This document shows, in pieces, positions 25,553 to 34,815 of a stretch of DNA of 64,000 nt (the first letter of the stretch is position 1; each line of letters opens with the position of its first letter). This stretch comes from Pseudonocardia parietis (GTDB lineage: Bacteria; Actinomycetota; Actinomycetes; Mycobacteriales; Pseudonocardiaceae): positions 2,542,001 to 2,606,000 of the forward strand of contig NZ_JAGINU010000001.1 in the NCBI RefSeq assembly GCF_017876315.1, given 5' to 3'. Position numbers and translations under genes: made by a program. Below the pieces are notes generated by a model. The model was not told the DNA's origin, ran no database searches, and saw only the letters and a program-made list of their open reading frames with translations.

Positions 25553-27436
25553 CTAGTACGCGGATTGCGGTCTTGACCTGCGGAAATGAGAGCGAGGACG
25601 CGCAGCGCGTGTGTTACTAGGCGGCGGCGTTGTGCCTGGTCAGCGACCTGCGGGGGTGATCTCGATGATCTTCTTGGGGAGGGAGAGGTCGAGTCGGGCG
25701 TAGAGGTCGGTCTGGGGCTTGGTGGGGTCGGTGCGCTGGCGGAATGTCCCGGTGGGGCCGGTGAAGGTGACGGCGTGGAGTCGGTCGAGGTCGCGGCGGA
25801 TGTGGTGCCAGGTCTGGCCGGTGGTGGTCTCGGCGATGCGGATGAGCAGTAGCGCGAGCCAGCAGAGCATGACGTGGGCGCGGATGCGTTCTTCGAGGCG
25901 GTGATAGACCGGGCGCAGGTCGAGGATCTGTTTCATGTCACGCCAGCCGCGTTCGACTTCGAGGAGTTGCTTGTAGCCCAGCGCGATATCGGTGGCGCTC
26001 AGGTGTGGGTCCGAGCAGCGCAGCAGGTACTTGCCGTCCAGGTTGGCCTCGGTCTTGATCTTCGCCTTGTCGATGCGCAGCAGCCCGCCGGGGGTGAGGC
26101 GCAGGTAGCGGTTCAGGCCGGGCTTGGTCGAGATCTTCCCGCGCAGCTCGCCGCGTTTCATCGTCGGGAGCTTGTCGGATCCGGCGATGAGCTCGTCGAG
26201 TTGGGCGACGAGCTGATCGCGGATGTGGGCGTCGCGCTCGGCGGCCTCGGGGTTGTGGCAGATCACGAACCGCTCGGTGTCGGAGACCTTCACCTCCTTG
26301 ACCCGCATGTTCTCGCCGATGGTGGTGTAGCGGCCCTGCCGCGACAGGGCGGTCTTGATCTCCGGGCTGTCCGAGCGGAGCTTCTCGCCGATGATGTAGG
26401 TGTGCTCGCCGCGACGTAGGTAGCGGCGGTTGGCTTGTGAGGAGAAGCCGCGGTCGGCGACCCACACGATCTTGGACAGGGTCCAGTCCCGCATGTCGTC
26501 GCGGACCTGGCGGATCAGCTTCGAGTCGGCGGTGTTGCCCGGCCAGCACCACACCCGCACCGGGATCCCCTCGCGGGTCACCGCCATCCCGATCACGATC
26601 TGGGGCAGGTCGTCGCGGGAGTCCTTCGACTTGCCGTAAGTCCGGAACCCGGCCGCGCTCTGCTCGTCGTCGGTGCCGTCCTGACCGTCCTGACCGTCCT
26701 TGCCGTCCCGGCCGGCCACGACCTGCCCGTGTTCGTCGCGGTCCACCGGTGTGTCGGGATCCTCCAGCTCGAAGTAGGTGGAGGTGGTATCGAAGAACAG
26801 CAGGTCGACCTCGAGGTTGAGCAGGTTCGCGACCTGGGCAAACACCTCGCGCTCCAGGTGTTCGCGCACGTCGTGGAGCCAGTCCATCGCCCGGTAGCAG
26901 ACATCGTCGGAGGTCTCGGGCAGGCCGTCGATGTGCACATCGTTCGAGATCCAGTCCGCGGCGGCCAGCTTCGACGACGGCGCCAGGGCCCGATTGGCGA
27001 CCAGCCCGAACAGCACCCGCTCGAACGGCGCGCTGCCCCGCCGCTTGGCCAGCAACCTGTTGAGCACCGTGTCGATGCCCAGCCGGCGCCACAGCCCGTC
27101 GAGGACATCGGTGCCGCCCAGCGGGCGCGAGCCGAGCAAGCTCAGATCTGAGCCGGCGGTGGCCTTGAGCGCCGCTGCCGGGTCGAGCAGCCGTGACAGC
27201 GACACGATCAGCCGCTCGATCGCCGCGGTGTCGACCTGATCGGTCCGCCCGAAGCTGTAGAGGATCTTGGTGCGAGAGGTGCGGGCAGCAGGGTCCCAGT
27301 CGTTGTGGACCAGCTGCAGGTAGGACACCCGGGTCCCGTTGCGGTTCTGCCGCTTCACCTCCCGCAAGAACATGTCCCAGACACTATCGACATCCACCCA
27401 CGTCAATCAACCTAAACTGGGCGATTCGTGTACTAG
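25553..27436 (-). mobile_element. IS1634-family insertion sequence
   Basis: The ends are imperfect inverted repeats: CTAGTACGCGGATTGCGG (inward from 25553) against CTAGTACACGAATCGCCC (inward from 27436). GCGT occurs directly outside both ends (25549-25552 and 27437-27440), a possible target duplication. The element is about 1.88 kb with one transposase gene. Confidence 0.7.
25640..27373 (-). CDS. IS1634-family transposase
   Basis: This is a DDE transposase of about 577 residues of the IS4/IS1634 supergroup. Catalytic acidic residues lie in VDLLFFDTTSTYFE, KIVWVADRGFSSQANRRYL and YKQLLEVERGWRDMKQILDL (the YREK-like E region). The C-terminal part includes the typical HHLEERIRAHVMLC-like segment (YHRLEERIRAHVML). 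I favour the start at 27373 (MFLREVKRQNRNG); the frame is open to 27406. A Gly/Asp repeat GKDGQDGQDGTDDEQ forms a linker. It appears intact. Confidence 0.9.
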   Translation of the reverse strand: MFLREVKRQNRNGTRVSYLQLVHNDWDPAARTSRTKILYSFGRTDQVDTAAIERLIVSLSRLLDPAAALKATAGSDLSLLGSRPLGGTDVLDGLWRRLGIDTVLNRLLAKRRGSAPFERVLFGLVANRALAPSSKLAAADWISNDVHIDGLPETSDDVCYRAMDWLHDVREHLEREVFAQVANLLNLEVDLLFFDTTSTYFELEDPDTPVDRDEHGQVVAGRDGKDGQDGQDGTDDEQSAAGFRTYGKSKDSRDDLPQIVIGMAVTREGIPVRVWCWPGNTADSKLIRQVRDDMRDWTLSKIVWVADRGFSSQANRRYLRRGEHTYIIGEKLRSDSPEIKTALSRQGRYTTIGENMRVKEVKVSDTERFVICHNPEAAERDAHIRDQLVAQLDELIAGSDKLPTMKRGELRGKISTKPGLNRYLRLTPGGLLRIDKAKIKTEANLDGKYLLRCSDPHLSATDIALGYKQLLEVERGWRDMKQILDLRPVYHRLEERIRAHVMLCWLALLLIRIAETTTGQTWHHIRRDLDRLHAVTFTGPTGTFRQRTDPTKPQTDLYARLDLSLPKKIIEITPAGR

Positions 27437-27515
27437 GCGTTCTCGCGGTCGAACGCTAGGCGCGAACCGCTGACCTGCCCACACCGCCCAGACGTGTCCC
27501 AGAATCCACCATCAG

Positions 27516-30500
27516 CTGCGGAACGCAGGGATCTGGGCCGGCAACAATGCTGCCCTCGCGTACTTGCAGGACAAGGCTGGCTACGTCCGCGTCGGGCACC
27601 ACGGCGGTAGCGCCGGACGGTGGGCGGATGCGCACGCGTTCACGGTGGGGTCGTTCTTCCAGCACGATTCCCGCGACCGGGACCCGCAGCTACACATCCA
27701 CAACGCGATCCTCAACCGGATCCAAGGCCCCGACGGGCTCTGGCGCACCCTGGACTCGCGGGCGATCCACCGCTGGCGCGCCGGCGCCGGCGCGGTCGGC
27801 GAGCGCACCACCGAGGAGCGGCTCGCACACACGATCGGCACGCTGGTCGCGACGCGGCCGGACGGCAAATCGCGCGAGGTCGTCGGGGTCTCGGCCGAGG
27901 CGATGTCGCTGATTTCCACCCGTCGCCACGCGGTGACCGCGAAGCAGGCCGAGTTGATCGAGGCGTTCGAGACCCGCTACGGCCGCGCCCCGAACGGGGT
28001 CGAGCGCGACCGGCTCGCCCAGCAGGCCACCCTCGCCACCCGGGCGGCGAAGTCGCACGACGGGGAAACCCGCGAGCAGATGCTCGACCGGGTCAACTCC
28101 CGGTTGCGCGCCGACATCGCCGGCGGCCTCGGACAGATCGCCGACACCGCGCTGGCCGCCCGCCGTGACGGGGTGGAGCCGATGGCGTTCAACCCCCAAG
28201 TCGTGATCGAGATAGCGCTGGAGGACGTGAAAGCCCGCAAGTCCGGCTGGACCCGATCGGACCTGACCCGGGCGATCAACGCCGCGCTGCCGGACTACCT
28301 CGGCGCCCCGGACGGTGACCAGATCACCGAGCTGCTGGATCAGCTCACCGACCGGGCCTTGAAGCATGCCGTCGCGATCGAGTCCGAGCGCCCCGCGACC
28401 GAGCTGCTGCCGGCCGGGCTGCGGCTGGCCAACGGCGAGTCCGCCTACATCGCCCCGGGCGGCCGGGTCTACTCCACCCCGGACCAGGTCCGCTCCGAGC
28501 GGATCCTGCTCGCCGCCACCACCGCCCGCGACGGCGCCGCGCTGAGCCCTCAAGCTGCCGACCGGTTCCTCGACCGCCTGCGTGCTGGCGGGATCGAGCT
28601 GGGGGCGGACCAGGCCGCCGCCGTGCGCGGGATCCTGGCCTCCGGTGCCCGGGTCGAGACGCTCGTCGGCCCGGCCGGGACCGGTAAGTCCTATGTCGTC
28701 GGCACCCTCGCCCAAGCCTGGACCGATCCCGCGCTACGCCACAACCCTGGGCCGGGTCGGGTGTTCGGGCTCGCGACCAGTCAGGCCGCCACCGACGTCC
28801 TGAGCGCCGAGGGTCTGACTGCCCGCAATGTCGCCGCCTGGCTCGGTACCCAGCAACGCCTGCACACCGCCGCCGCCGAACAACCACGCCGACCCGAGGA
28901 CGAGGCCTGGCGGCTGCGCGAGGGCGACCTGGTCGTGGTCGATGAGTCCGCGATGACCGACACCGCCGCCTTGTCGGCGGTCCACCAGCACGCCGAGCGG
29001 GCCGGGGCGAAGCTGCTGTTGGTGGGCGATCACCGCCAGCTCGCCGCTGTCGGCGCCGGCGGCGGGATGGAACTGCTCGCCGCGGCAGGGTCGAGCTACG
29101 AGCTCACCGACGCCCGCCGCTTCACCCAGCCCTGGGAACGCGACGCCTCCCTGCGGCTGCGCGCCGGCGACGAGTCCGTGCTGCGCGACTACCACCGGCA
29201 GGGCCGGATCCTCGACGCCGGCACCCGCGACACCGCGCAGGACTCCGCCGCCCGGGCGTGGGTCGCCGACACCCTCGCCGGTTGTCGCTCGCTGTTGTTG
29301 GTCGACACGAACGAGCAGGCTGCCCAGGTTTGCGCGCAGATCCGCACCGAGCTCGTTCGCCTCGGCCGGGTCGAGGAGCGCGGCGTGCTGCTCGGGTTGC
29401 AGGGCACCTACGCCGGGGTCGGGGATCTGGTCCAGGCCCGGCACAACGCTTGGCACCTCAACGGTTATGAGGGCAACCGGCGCGCGGTCCGCAACCGCGA
29501 CGACTTCCGCGTCACCGCGCTACGCCCCGACGGCGCGCTCGAGGTGACCACCGACCTCACCGGCCTCGGTGGAGACACCGGCGTGGGGGAGCGGTTCGTG
29601 TTGCCCGGGTCCTACGTTGCCGAGCATGTCGCGCTTGGTTACGCCGGGACCGTCCACACTGCGCAGGGCGCGACCGTGGACACCACCCATTCGGTGGTCA
29701 CGCAGACGACGAACCCGAACGCGCTGTATGTCGGTATGTCGCGTGGTCGCGCCGCGAACACCGCCCACGTTGCTACCCGCAGCGCGCCCGAGGACCCGGC
29801 CGACGGCAGCACTCGGCGCCACGAGCTGCACCGCGATCCTGTCGCCGTGCTCGCCGGCATCCTCGACACCCACGACCACGCCACCCCGAAGTCCGCGCTG
29901 GCGATCGCGACCGAGTCCGCTGACCAGGCCGGCAGCGCCCGCACCGCGGCCGAGCTGTTCGCCGACGCCGCCCAGCTCGCCGCCACCGAACGCACCGCCC
30001 GCTGCCTCGACCGCCTCGTCGCCGACGGCGCCCTCACGGACCAGCAGCGCGCCCGCATCGCCGCCGAAGACGGCACCGGCTCGCTGACCCGCGTCCTGCG
30101 CCGCGCCGAGATCGCCGGACAAGATCCGGACCGCGTTCTCGCTGACGCCGTCGAGCGGGGACGGCTGACCGGGTCGCGGAACCTGAGCAACGTCGTCTAT
30201 TCCCGGATCCGCGACACGCACCGGTTCGACCCGGGCGGTGACACCTGGGCCGACTGGACACCGCGCACCGACAACCCGGAATGGAACGACTACCTGGCAG
30301 GCCTCGCCCGCGCCGCCGAACAGAGCACCCGGGAACTCGGCGATGCCGCCGCAGCCGACCCGGCGACGTGGGCGACGAACGCGTTCGGCCTCGTCCCTGC
30401 CGACGCCGTCGACCGCGCCGTGTGGTCGCTCAAGGTCGGCAGAGTCGCCGCGGTCCGGGAACTGACCGGCCACGAAACCTCCGACGACGCCCTCGGCGCC

Positions 30501-31365
30501 GCGCCGAGCCCGGGTCAGGTCGAAGCCTTCGCCGCCTACCGTGCCGCGTGGCGAGAACTGGGGCGCCCCGACATCGATCGCGAGCACCTGGAACTGTCTA
30601 ACGGCCAGCTCCGGATGCGCGTGCGTGCCTACGACCGCGAACTCGCCGCAGCACCCCGCTACGTCGCCAACGAACTCGCCGGCACCCGGCAGGCAGCCGC
30701 CGCGCAAACACACGACGCCGTCCTCCGACGGGCCGAAGCCGACGCCGCCACCGACCCCGGACGGCAGGCACAGCTCGCCACCGAAGCCGACCAGCTCGAC
30801 GACCTGGCGACCGCCTTTGCGAACACGGGCAGAGCAACTCCAGGAGGTCGATGACGCCCGAGCGAGCTGGCTCGCCCACACGGCCGGCACCCGCGTGCAG
30901 GCCGAACTGTCCAAGGCCGAACTACGCGCCCGCGACGCCGACGACGACCCGGATGACCGGGTCACCGCCGACGAGTGGCGCGCTGCCCACGAGGAAGCGG
31001 TCGCCGACGACGACCAGCACCGCGAGATCACCGAGGACGACATTCACTACGATGTCGCCGAGACCGATACCGTCGACCCCACCGGGGACGCGGCGTGGGC
31101 CGACATCCGCGAGCAGGCCGAAGCTCAACCGCGTCAGACTCGAGAGGACATCGTCGCCGTGCCCTCCGCCGAGGACACCGCCGACCACGTCCGGTATGCG
31201 GGCCGAGTGCTCGACGAGATCAACTACCGCCAGGCCGGTGATGCCCAGCACGAAGCGGAAGAGCGGGCCGCCGAGCTTGCCAGGTGGTACGGCGACGACG
31301 TCGCGGAGCAATCCACCGGCGACGTCCACGAGGACGACGACTACGAGCGGGTCGACCGGCTGTGA
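27516..31365 (+). pseudogene. MobF-type conjugative relaxase/helicase (TraA-like), truncated and frameshifted
   Basis: The relaxase is homologous from about base 27516 (LRNAGIWAGNNAALAYL) and has no start. The TrwC domain keeps the metal-binding DPQLHIHNAILNR but has lost the N-terminal catalytic Tyr region. A UvrD/RecD-type helicase follows, with Walker A GPAGTGKSY near 28670 and Walker B VVDESAMTDT near 28938, then HTAQGATVDT. The frame stops at 30854, but removing one T from TTT at 30816-30818 restores DDLATALRTRAEQLQEVDDA. The acidic C terminus then runs to 31365. MobF proteins nick the transfer origin and unwind DNA in conjugation. The IS1634 element lies about 80 bases upstream. Confidence 0.85.
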
Positions 31366-31778
31366 CCATCAGCGGCGCCAGCGACATGCAGGGGAGCAGG
31401 GCCCTGGCGCCGCCATGCCCATCGCAATGTCGCCTGAATACCCTCGCACCACCCTGGCCGATCAGCAGCCAACCGAGGATCACGAGTCTTGAGTAGCTCG
31501 GCCGCCTGGAACTCGCGCTCGATCAGCTCCTCGTTGGCCGCCGCAGCCGACAACGTGATCGGTGAGGGTGCCGCCTCCGCCACTCCCCGGGGAGAGACGT
31601 ACGCGGCACCGGCCAGCCACCGAGAGGTCAGCGCGACGGCACCGGCATACCAGTCGGTGCTGTCCTTCTCGGCGTGCTTCCTGCTCTGCCGTTCGGCGGA
31701 CGCCCAGACCGCCGCGAACTCCGCGTGAGAAACCCGCAGGTTCCCGACCGGAATCCTGGCGATCTGTTCCTCCGTCAC
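31341..31778 (-). CDS. Hypothetical protein of mobile-element context
   Basis: This is a 145-residue soluble protein with no named domain. Conserved-looking segments are DWYAGAVALTSRWLAGA, EELIEREFQAAELL and RPGWCEGIQATLRWAWRRQG. I recall similar proteins next to TraA-type relaxases in actinobacterial plasmids and islands, though this is from memory. I chose the GTG at 31778 (MTEEQIARIPVG). It converges on the relaxase and overlaps its end by 25 bases. Confidence 0.55.
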   Translation of the reverse strand: MTEEQIARIPVGNLRVSHAEFAAVWASAERQSRKHAEKDSTDWYAGAVALTSRWLAGAAYVSPRGVAEAAPSPITLSAAAANEELIEREFQAAELLKTRDPRLAADRPGWCEGIQATLRWAWRRQGPAPLHVAGAADGHSRSTRS

Positions 31779-31793
31779 CACATGAACAGAGTG

Positions 31794-32108
31794 ACAGCTG
31801 CCGCCGACAGACCCACGATGCGCTGTTCGGCCCGACAGGTCCAGTCGCTGCCGCCGCCGTGCTCCACGGGACAGGTGCTGGGAACGGCCACCCGGCCGGT
31901 CGGTTATCACATGGTCGGCCGAGTCCTCCCCGAGGCCAACAGGCTACTCAGCGTAGCGCCGAGGTCTTCCCTCGCCGGCCGTGCCGAAGCCCGCGACCGA
32001 GCCGAGAGGGCCATCGTCGCGGCCGCGCGCCAACACCAGGCCCCGGCCGCCCGGTCGGCCGAAGGAGGTGCTCTGGCAACAGATGAGCGCAGGCAGAGCA
32101 ATGCTTGA
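31794..32108 (+). CDS. Possible small gene cut by the IS256 element
   Basis: A GTG-initiated frame of 104 residues is divergent from the previous gene. Its second half (AEARDRAERAIVAAARQHQ) looks coding. Its last four codons lie inside the IS256 end, so the original C terminus is lost. No family is recognised and it could be noise. Confidence 0.3.
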   Translation, partial: TAAADRPTMRCSARQVQSLPPPCSTGQVLGTATRPVGYHMVGRVLPEANRLLSVAPRSSLAGRAEARDRAERAIVAAARQHQAPAARSAEGGALATDERRQSNA

Positions 32109-33533
32109 AATCTGTGGATCACGTGGAGGGGTCGTACCCTCCCGGTGATCTCTCAGCCCTCAAGCAAGATCGGCGCGGCAACGCCGGTCGGGAAGGTACG
32201 ACCCGTGCTCAGCGTAGTCCCCGAGGAGCCCAACCACGGCGATGACCACACCACCGGCGCCGCGACGGCGCCGACGTCAGTGATCGACCAGATCGTGCGC
32301 GACGGCGCCCGCCGGATGCTGGCCGAGGCCCTGCAGGCCGAGGTAGATGCCTACTGCGCCCAGTTCGTCGACGAGCGCGACGAGCGCGGCCACCGGCTGG
32401 TGGTGCGCAACGGCCATCACCAGCCTCGGGAGGTCTTGACCAGCGCCGGGGCGGTCGAGGTGACCGCGCCGCGGGTCAACGACCGCCGCGTCGACCCCGA
32501 CATCGGCGAGCGGGCGCGGTTCTCCTCGGCGATCCTGCCGCCCTGGTGCCGCAAGACCCCGAAGATCAACGAGGTGCTGCCGCTGCTGTACCTGCACGGC
32601 CTCTCGAGCGGGGACTTCGGGCCTGCCCTGGAGCAGTTCCTGGGCTCGGGGGCGGGGCTGTCCGCGTCGGTGATCACCAAGACCACCGAGGCCTGGCGGG
32701 CCGAGCAACGGGCCTTCGCCGATCGGGACCTGTCCGGAGTGGACTACGTCTACCCGTGGGCCGACGGGATCCACGTCAACATCCGCCTCGCCGAGCACAA
32801 GCTGTGCCTGCTGGTCATGATCGGCGTGCGCGCTGATGGCCGCAAGGAACTCATCGCCCTTACCGATGGCTACCGGGAATCGACCGAGTCTTGGGCGGAC
32901 CTGCTGCGCGACTGCGCCCGACGCGGCATGCGCGCCCCCGTGCTCGCGGTTGGCGACGGCGCGCTCGGGTTCTGGGGCGCGCTGCGCGAGGTATTTCCGC
33001 AGGCCAGAGCGCAGCGCTGCTGGTTTCACAAGATCGCCAACATCCTCGGTGCGCTCCCGAAGTCCGCCCATCCCGGGGCCAAGAAGGCCCTGGCCGAGAT
33101 CTGGAACGCCGAGGACCGCCACCACGCTCTCGAGGCCGCTCGCGCGTTCGAGGCCACCTACGGTGCGAAGTTCGGTAAGGCGGTCGCGAAGCTCACCGAC
33201 GATCTCGACGAGCTACTCGCGTTCTACGACTACCCGGCCGAACACTGGATTCACCTGCGCACGACCAACCCGATCGAGTCGACCTTCGCCACCGTCAGAC
33301 ACCGGACCAAGATCACCCGCGGACCCGGCTCACGCGCGGCCGGGCTGGCGATGGCGTTCAAGCTCATCGAGGCCGCCCAGCACCGGTGGCGCGCCGTGAA
33401 CGCCCCACACCTGGTCGCCCTCGTCCGCGCCGGCGCGACGTTCGAGGCCGGCAAACTCGTCGAACGACCCAACGACCACCCTCAACCCGAAGCAGCCTAA
33501 AAGATCTTCATCCACAGGTCTTGACTATTGCTC
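32096..33533 (+). mobile_element. IS256-family insertion sequence
   Basis: The ends are imperfect inverted repeats with shared GAGCAAT and, 11 bases further in, CTGTGGAT (20 of 27 positions match between 32093-32119 and the reverse complement of 33510-33536). One transposase gene fills the element. Confidence 0.75.
32205..33500 (+). CDS. IS256-family transposase
   Basis: This is a DDE transposase of about 431 residues of the IS256/MULE group. The family pattern is clear: VRNGHHQPREVLTSAG and VTAPRVNDRR at the N terminus, DGIHVNIR with the first Asp, LAVGDGALGFWGAL with the second, RCWFHKIANIL, and TTNPIESTFATVRHRTK with the Glu. The GTG at 32205 follows GGAAGG; a GTG at 32145 in frame is also possible. 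It appears intact. Confidence 0.92.
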   Translation: MLSVVPEEPNHGDDHTTGAATAPTSVIDQIVRDGARRMLAEALQAEVDAYCAQFVDERDERGHRLVVRNGHHQPREVLTSAGAVEVTAPRVNDRRVDPDIGERARFSSAILPPWCRKTPKINEVLPLLYLHGLSSGDFGPALEQFLGSGAGLSASVITKTTEAWRAEQRAFADRDLSGVDYVYPWADGIHVNIRLAEHKLCLLVMIGVRADGRKELIALTDGYRESTESWADLLRDCARRGMRAPVLAVGDGALGFWGALREVFPQARAQRCWFHKIANILGALPKSAHPGAKKALAEIWNAEDRHHALEAARAFEATYGAKFGKAVAKLTDDLDELLAFYDYPAEHWIHLRTTNPIESTFATVRHRTKITRGPGSRAAGLAMAFKLIEAAQHRWRAVNAPHLVALVRAGATFEAGKLVERPNDHPQPEAA

Positions 33534-33615
33534 CGCAGGCATGGATGCGCGCCCTCCGGGTCGCAACGTCCTGTCAAGGTTCTTTCGGGTATGGCGGCCC
33601 CTTCTTTGGTCCTGT

Positions 33616-33634
33616 ATTGGTTAGCCTTCGCTTA
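33616..33634 (+). promoter_or_regulatory. Possible iron-dependent repressor (DtxR/IdeR) box
   Basis: ATTGGTTAGCCTTCGCTTA matches 12 of 19 positions of the IdeR consensus (TTAGGTTAGGCTAACCTAA), with one strong half-site GGTTAGCC. It lies 25 bases before the start of a siderophore-type binding protein. Confidence 0.35.
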
Positions 33635-33659
33635 TCCGGGTCTCGTCAAGGAGTCAGCA

Positions 33660-34586
33660 GTGTCCAACGCCGGGCGGCAACTGGCCGCGATCATCGCCCT
33701 CGTGGGGCTGCTCGTTGCGGGCTGTGGGGGAGCCGGCGGCGACGCCGAGGGCCCTACGCGAAGCGTGCAGCACGCCATGGGTGTCTCCGAGGTTCCGATG
33801 AACCCGGAGCGCGTTGTCGTCCTCGACACCGGTGAGCTCGACTCGGTCCTCGCACTGGGGATCAAGCCGGTCGGGGCCGTGCGTGCGGACGAAGTGGCGG
33901 GGCCCCAGGCCTATCTCGGGCAGCAGGCTCAGGGGATCGAGCCGGTGGGCACCATCGAGTCGCCGAACCTCGAGGCGATCGTCGCGCTGAAACCCGACGT
34001 CATCCTGTCCAACAGCGTGCGGCATGAGGACATCTACGCGCAGCTGAACGAGATCGCCCCCACGGTCTTCGCCGGCTCGGTCGGCGAGTCGTGGAAGGAG
34101 AACCTCCGGCTGGCCGGCACGGCGCTGGGGAGGTCGGACCAGGCCGAGCGCATCCTCGCCGACTACGAGAACAAGGCGAAGCAGGTCGGCACGGCGTTCG
34201 GCGACCCGGCGCAGGTCGAGGTGAGCATGGTGCGGTTCATGGCGAACGGCATCCGCCTCTACGGTGAGGGCTCCTTCATCGGGACGATTCTGAGCGACGT
34301 CGGCTTCGCCCGACCGCCGATCGCGCGCACCGACGAGACGTTCGTCCAGATCGGACCGGAGCAGGTCTCGTCCGCCGACGGCGACCTGCTGTTCTACGCC
34401 GGTTACGGCAATGACGGCCTCGATGAGCAGGCGAAGCTGGCCGCCGGCCCGTTGTGGCAACGGCTCGGTGCGGTCTCGCGCGGCGACGCCCACCCGGTCA
34501 GCGATGACCTGTGGTATCTCGGGATCGGGCCGATCGCAGCGAACCAGGTCCTCGACGAGCTCCCGCGCTACGTGCCGCAGCCCTGA
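33660..34586 (+). CDS. Iron-siderophore-type ABC transporter substrate-binding lipoprotein
   Basis: This is a 308-residue protein with a lipoprotein signal (IIALVGLLVAGC) and the periplasmic-binding type III fold (FepB/FecB class). Signatures are PERVVVLDTGELDSVLALGIKPVG, PNLEAIVALKPDVILSN and the late DLWYLGIGPIAANQVLDEL. Such proteins deliver ferric siderophores to a permease/ATPase pair. Here no permease or ATPase gene is adjacent, so it is an orphan, perhaps left by IS256 activity immediately upstream. The GTG at 33660 follows AAGGAG. A possible iron box lies ahead. Confidence 0.85.
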   Translation: MSNAGRQLAAIIALVGLLVAGCGGAGGDAEGPTRSVQHAMGVSEVPMNPERVVVLDTGELDSVLALGIKPVGAVRADEVAGPQAYLGQQAQGIEPVGTIESPNLEAIVALKPDVILSNSVRHEDIYAQLNEIAPTVFAGSVGESWKENLRLAGTALGRSDQAERILADYENKAKQVGTAFGDPAQVEVSMVRFMANGIRLYGEGSFIGTILSDVGFARPPIARTDETFVQIGPEQVSSADGDLLFYAGYGNDGLDEQAKLAAGPLWQRLGAVSRGDAHPVSDDLWYLGIGPIAANQVLDELPRYVPQP

Positions 34587-34616
34587 TTCCCGGTCGACGC
34601 CGGGCCCGGGCGTCCG

Positions 34617-34800
34617 TCAACTGACGACGGCGAACCCGGGCCCGGCCAACGCCTCGGGGAGATGACGCTGTCGCACCACCGCCACGGTCGTCCGTCTAAT
34701 CCCGGCGATCCGAGCGAGGGCCGAGCTGCCTGCCGCCGTCCGGCGACGGTGACCACCTCCGAGGAGGCGGTAAACGACCACATCCCGTGGCGTCTCGCCG
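34617..34800 (-). other. Short open frame after the BNR-repeat gene, unassigned
   Basis: Downstream of the BNR-repeat lipoprotein gene the reverse strand is open, with a protein-like sequence (ETPRDVVVYRLLGG, SSALARIAGIRRTTVAVVRQ) ending at 34617. It could be the C terminus of a broken gene with a helix-turn-helix. No start or family can be given. Confidence 0.25.
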
Positions 34801-34815
34801 ATCGGTGACCGCCGC

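Noticed and set aside
25389-25640. Integrase gene next to tRNA-Asn
   Set aside because: No tyrosine recombinase motif (R-H-R-Y) is visible in any frame; only a short unassigned C-terminal peptide exists.
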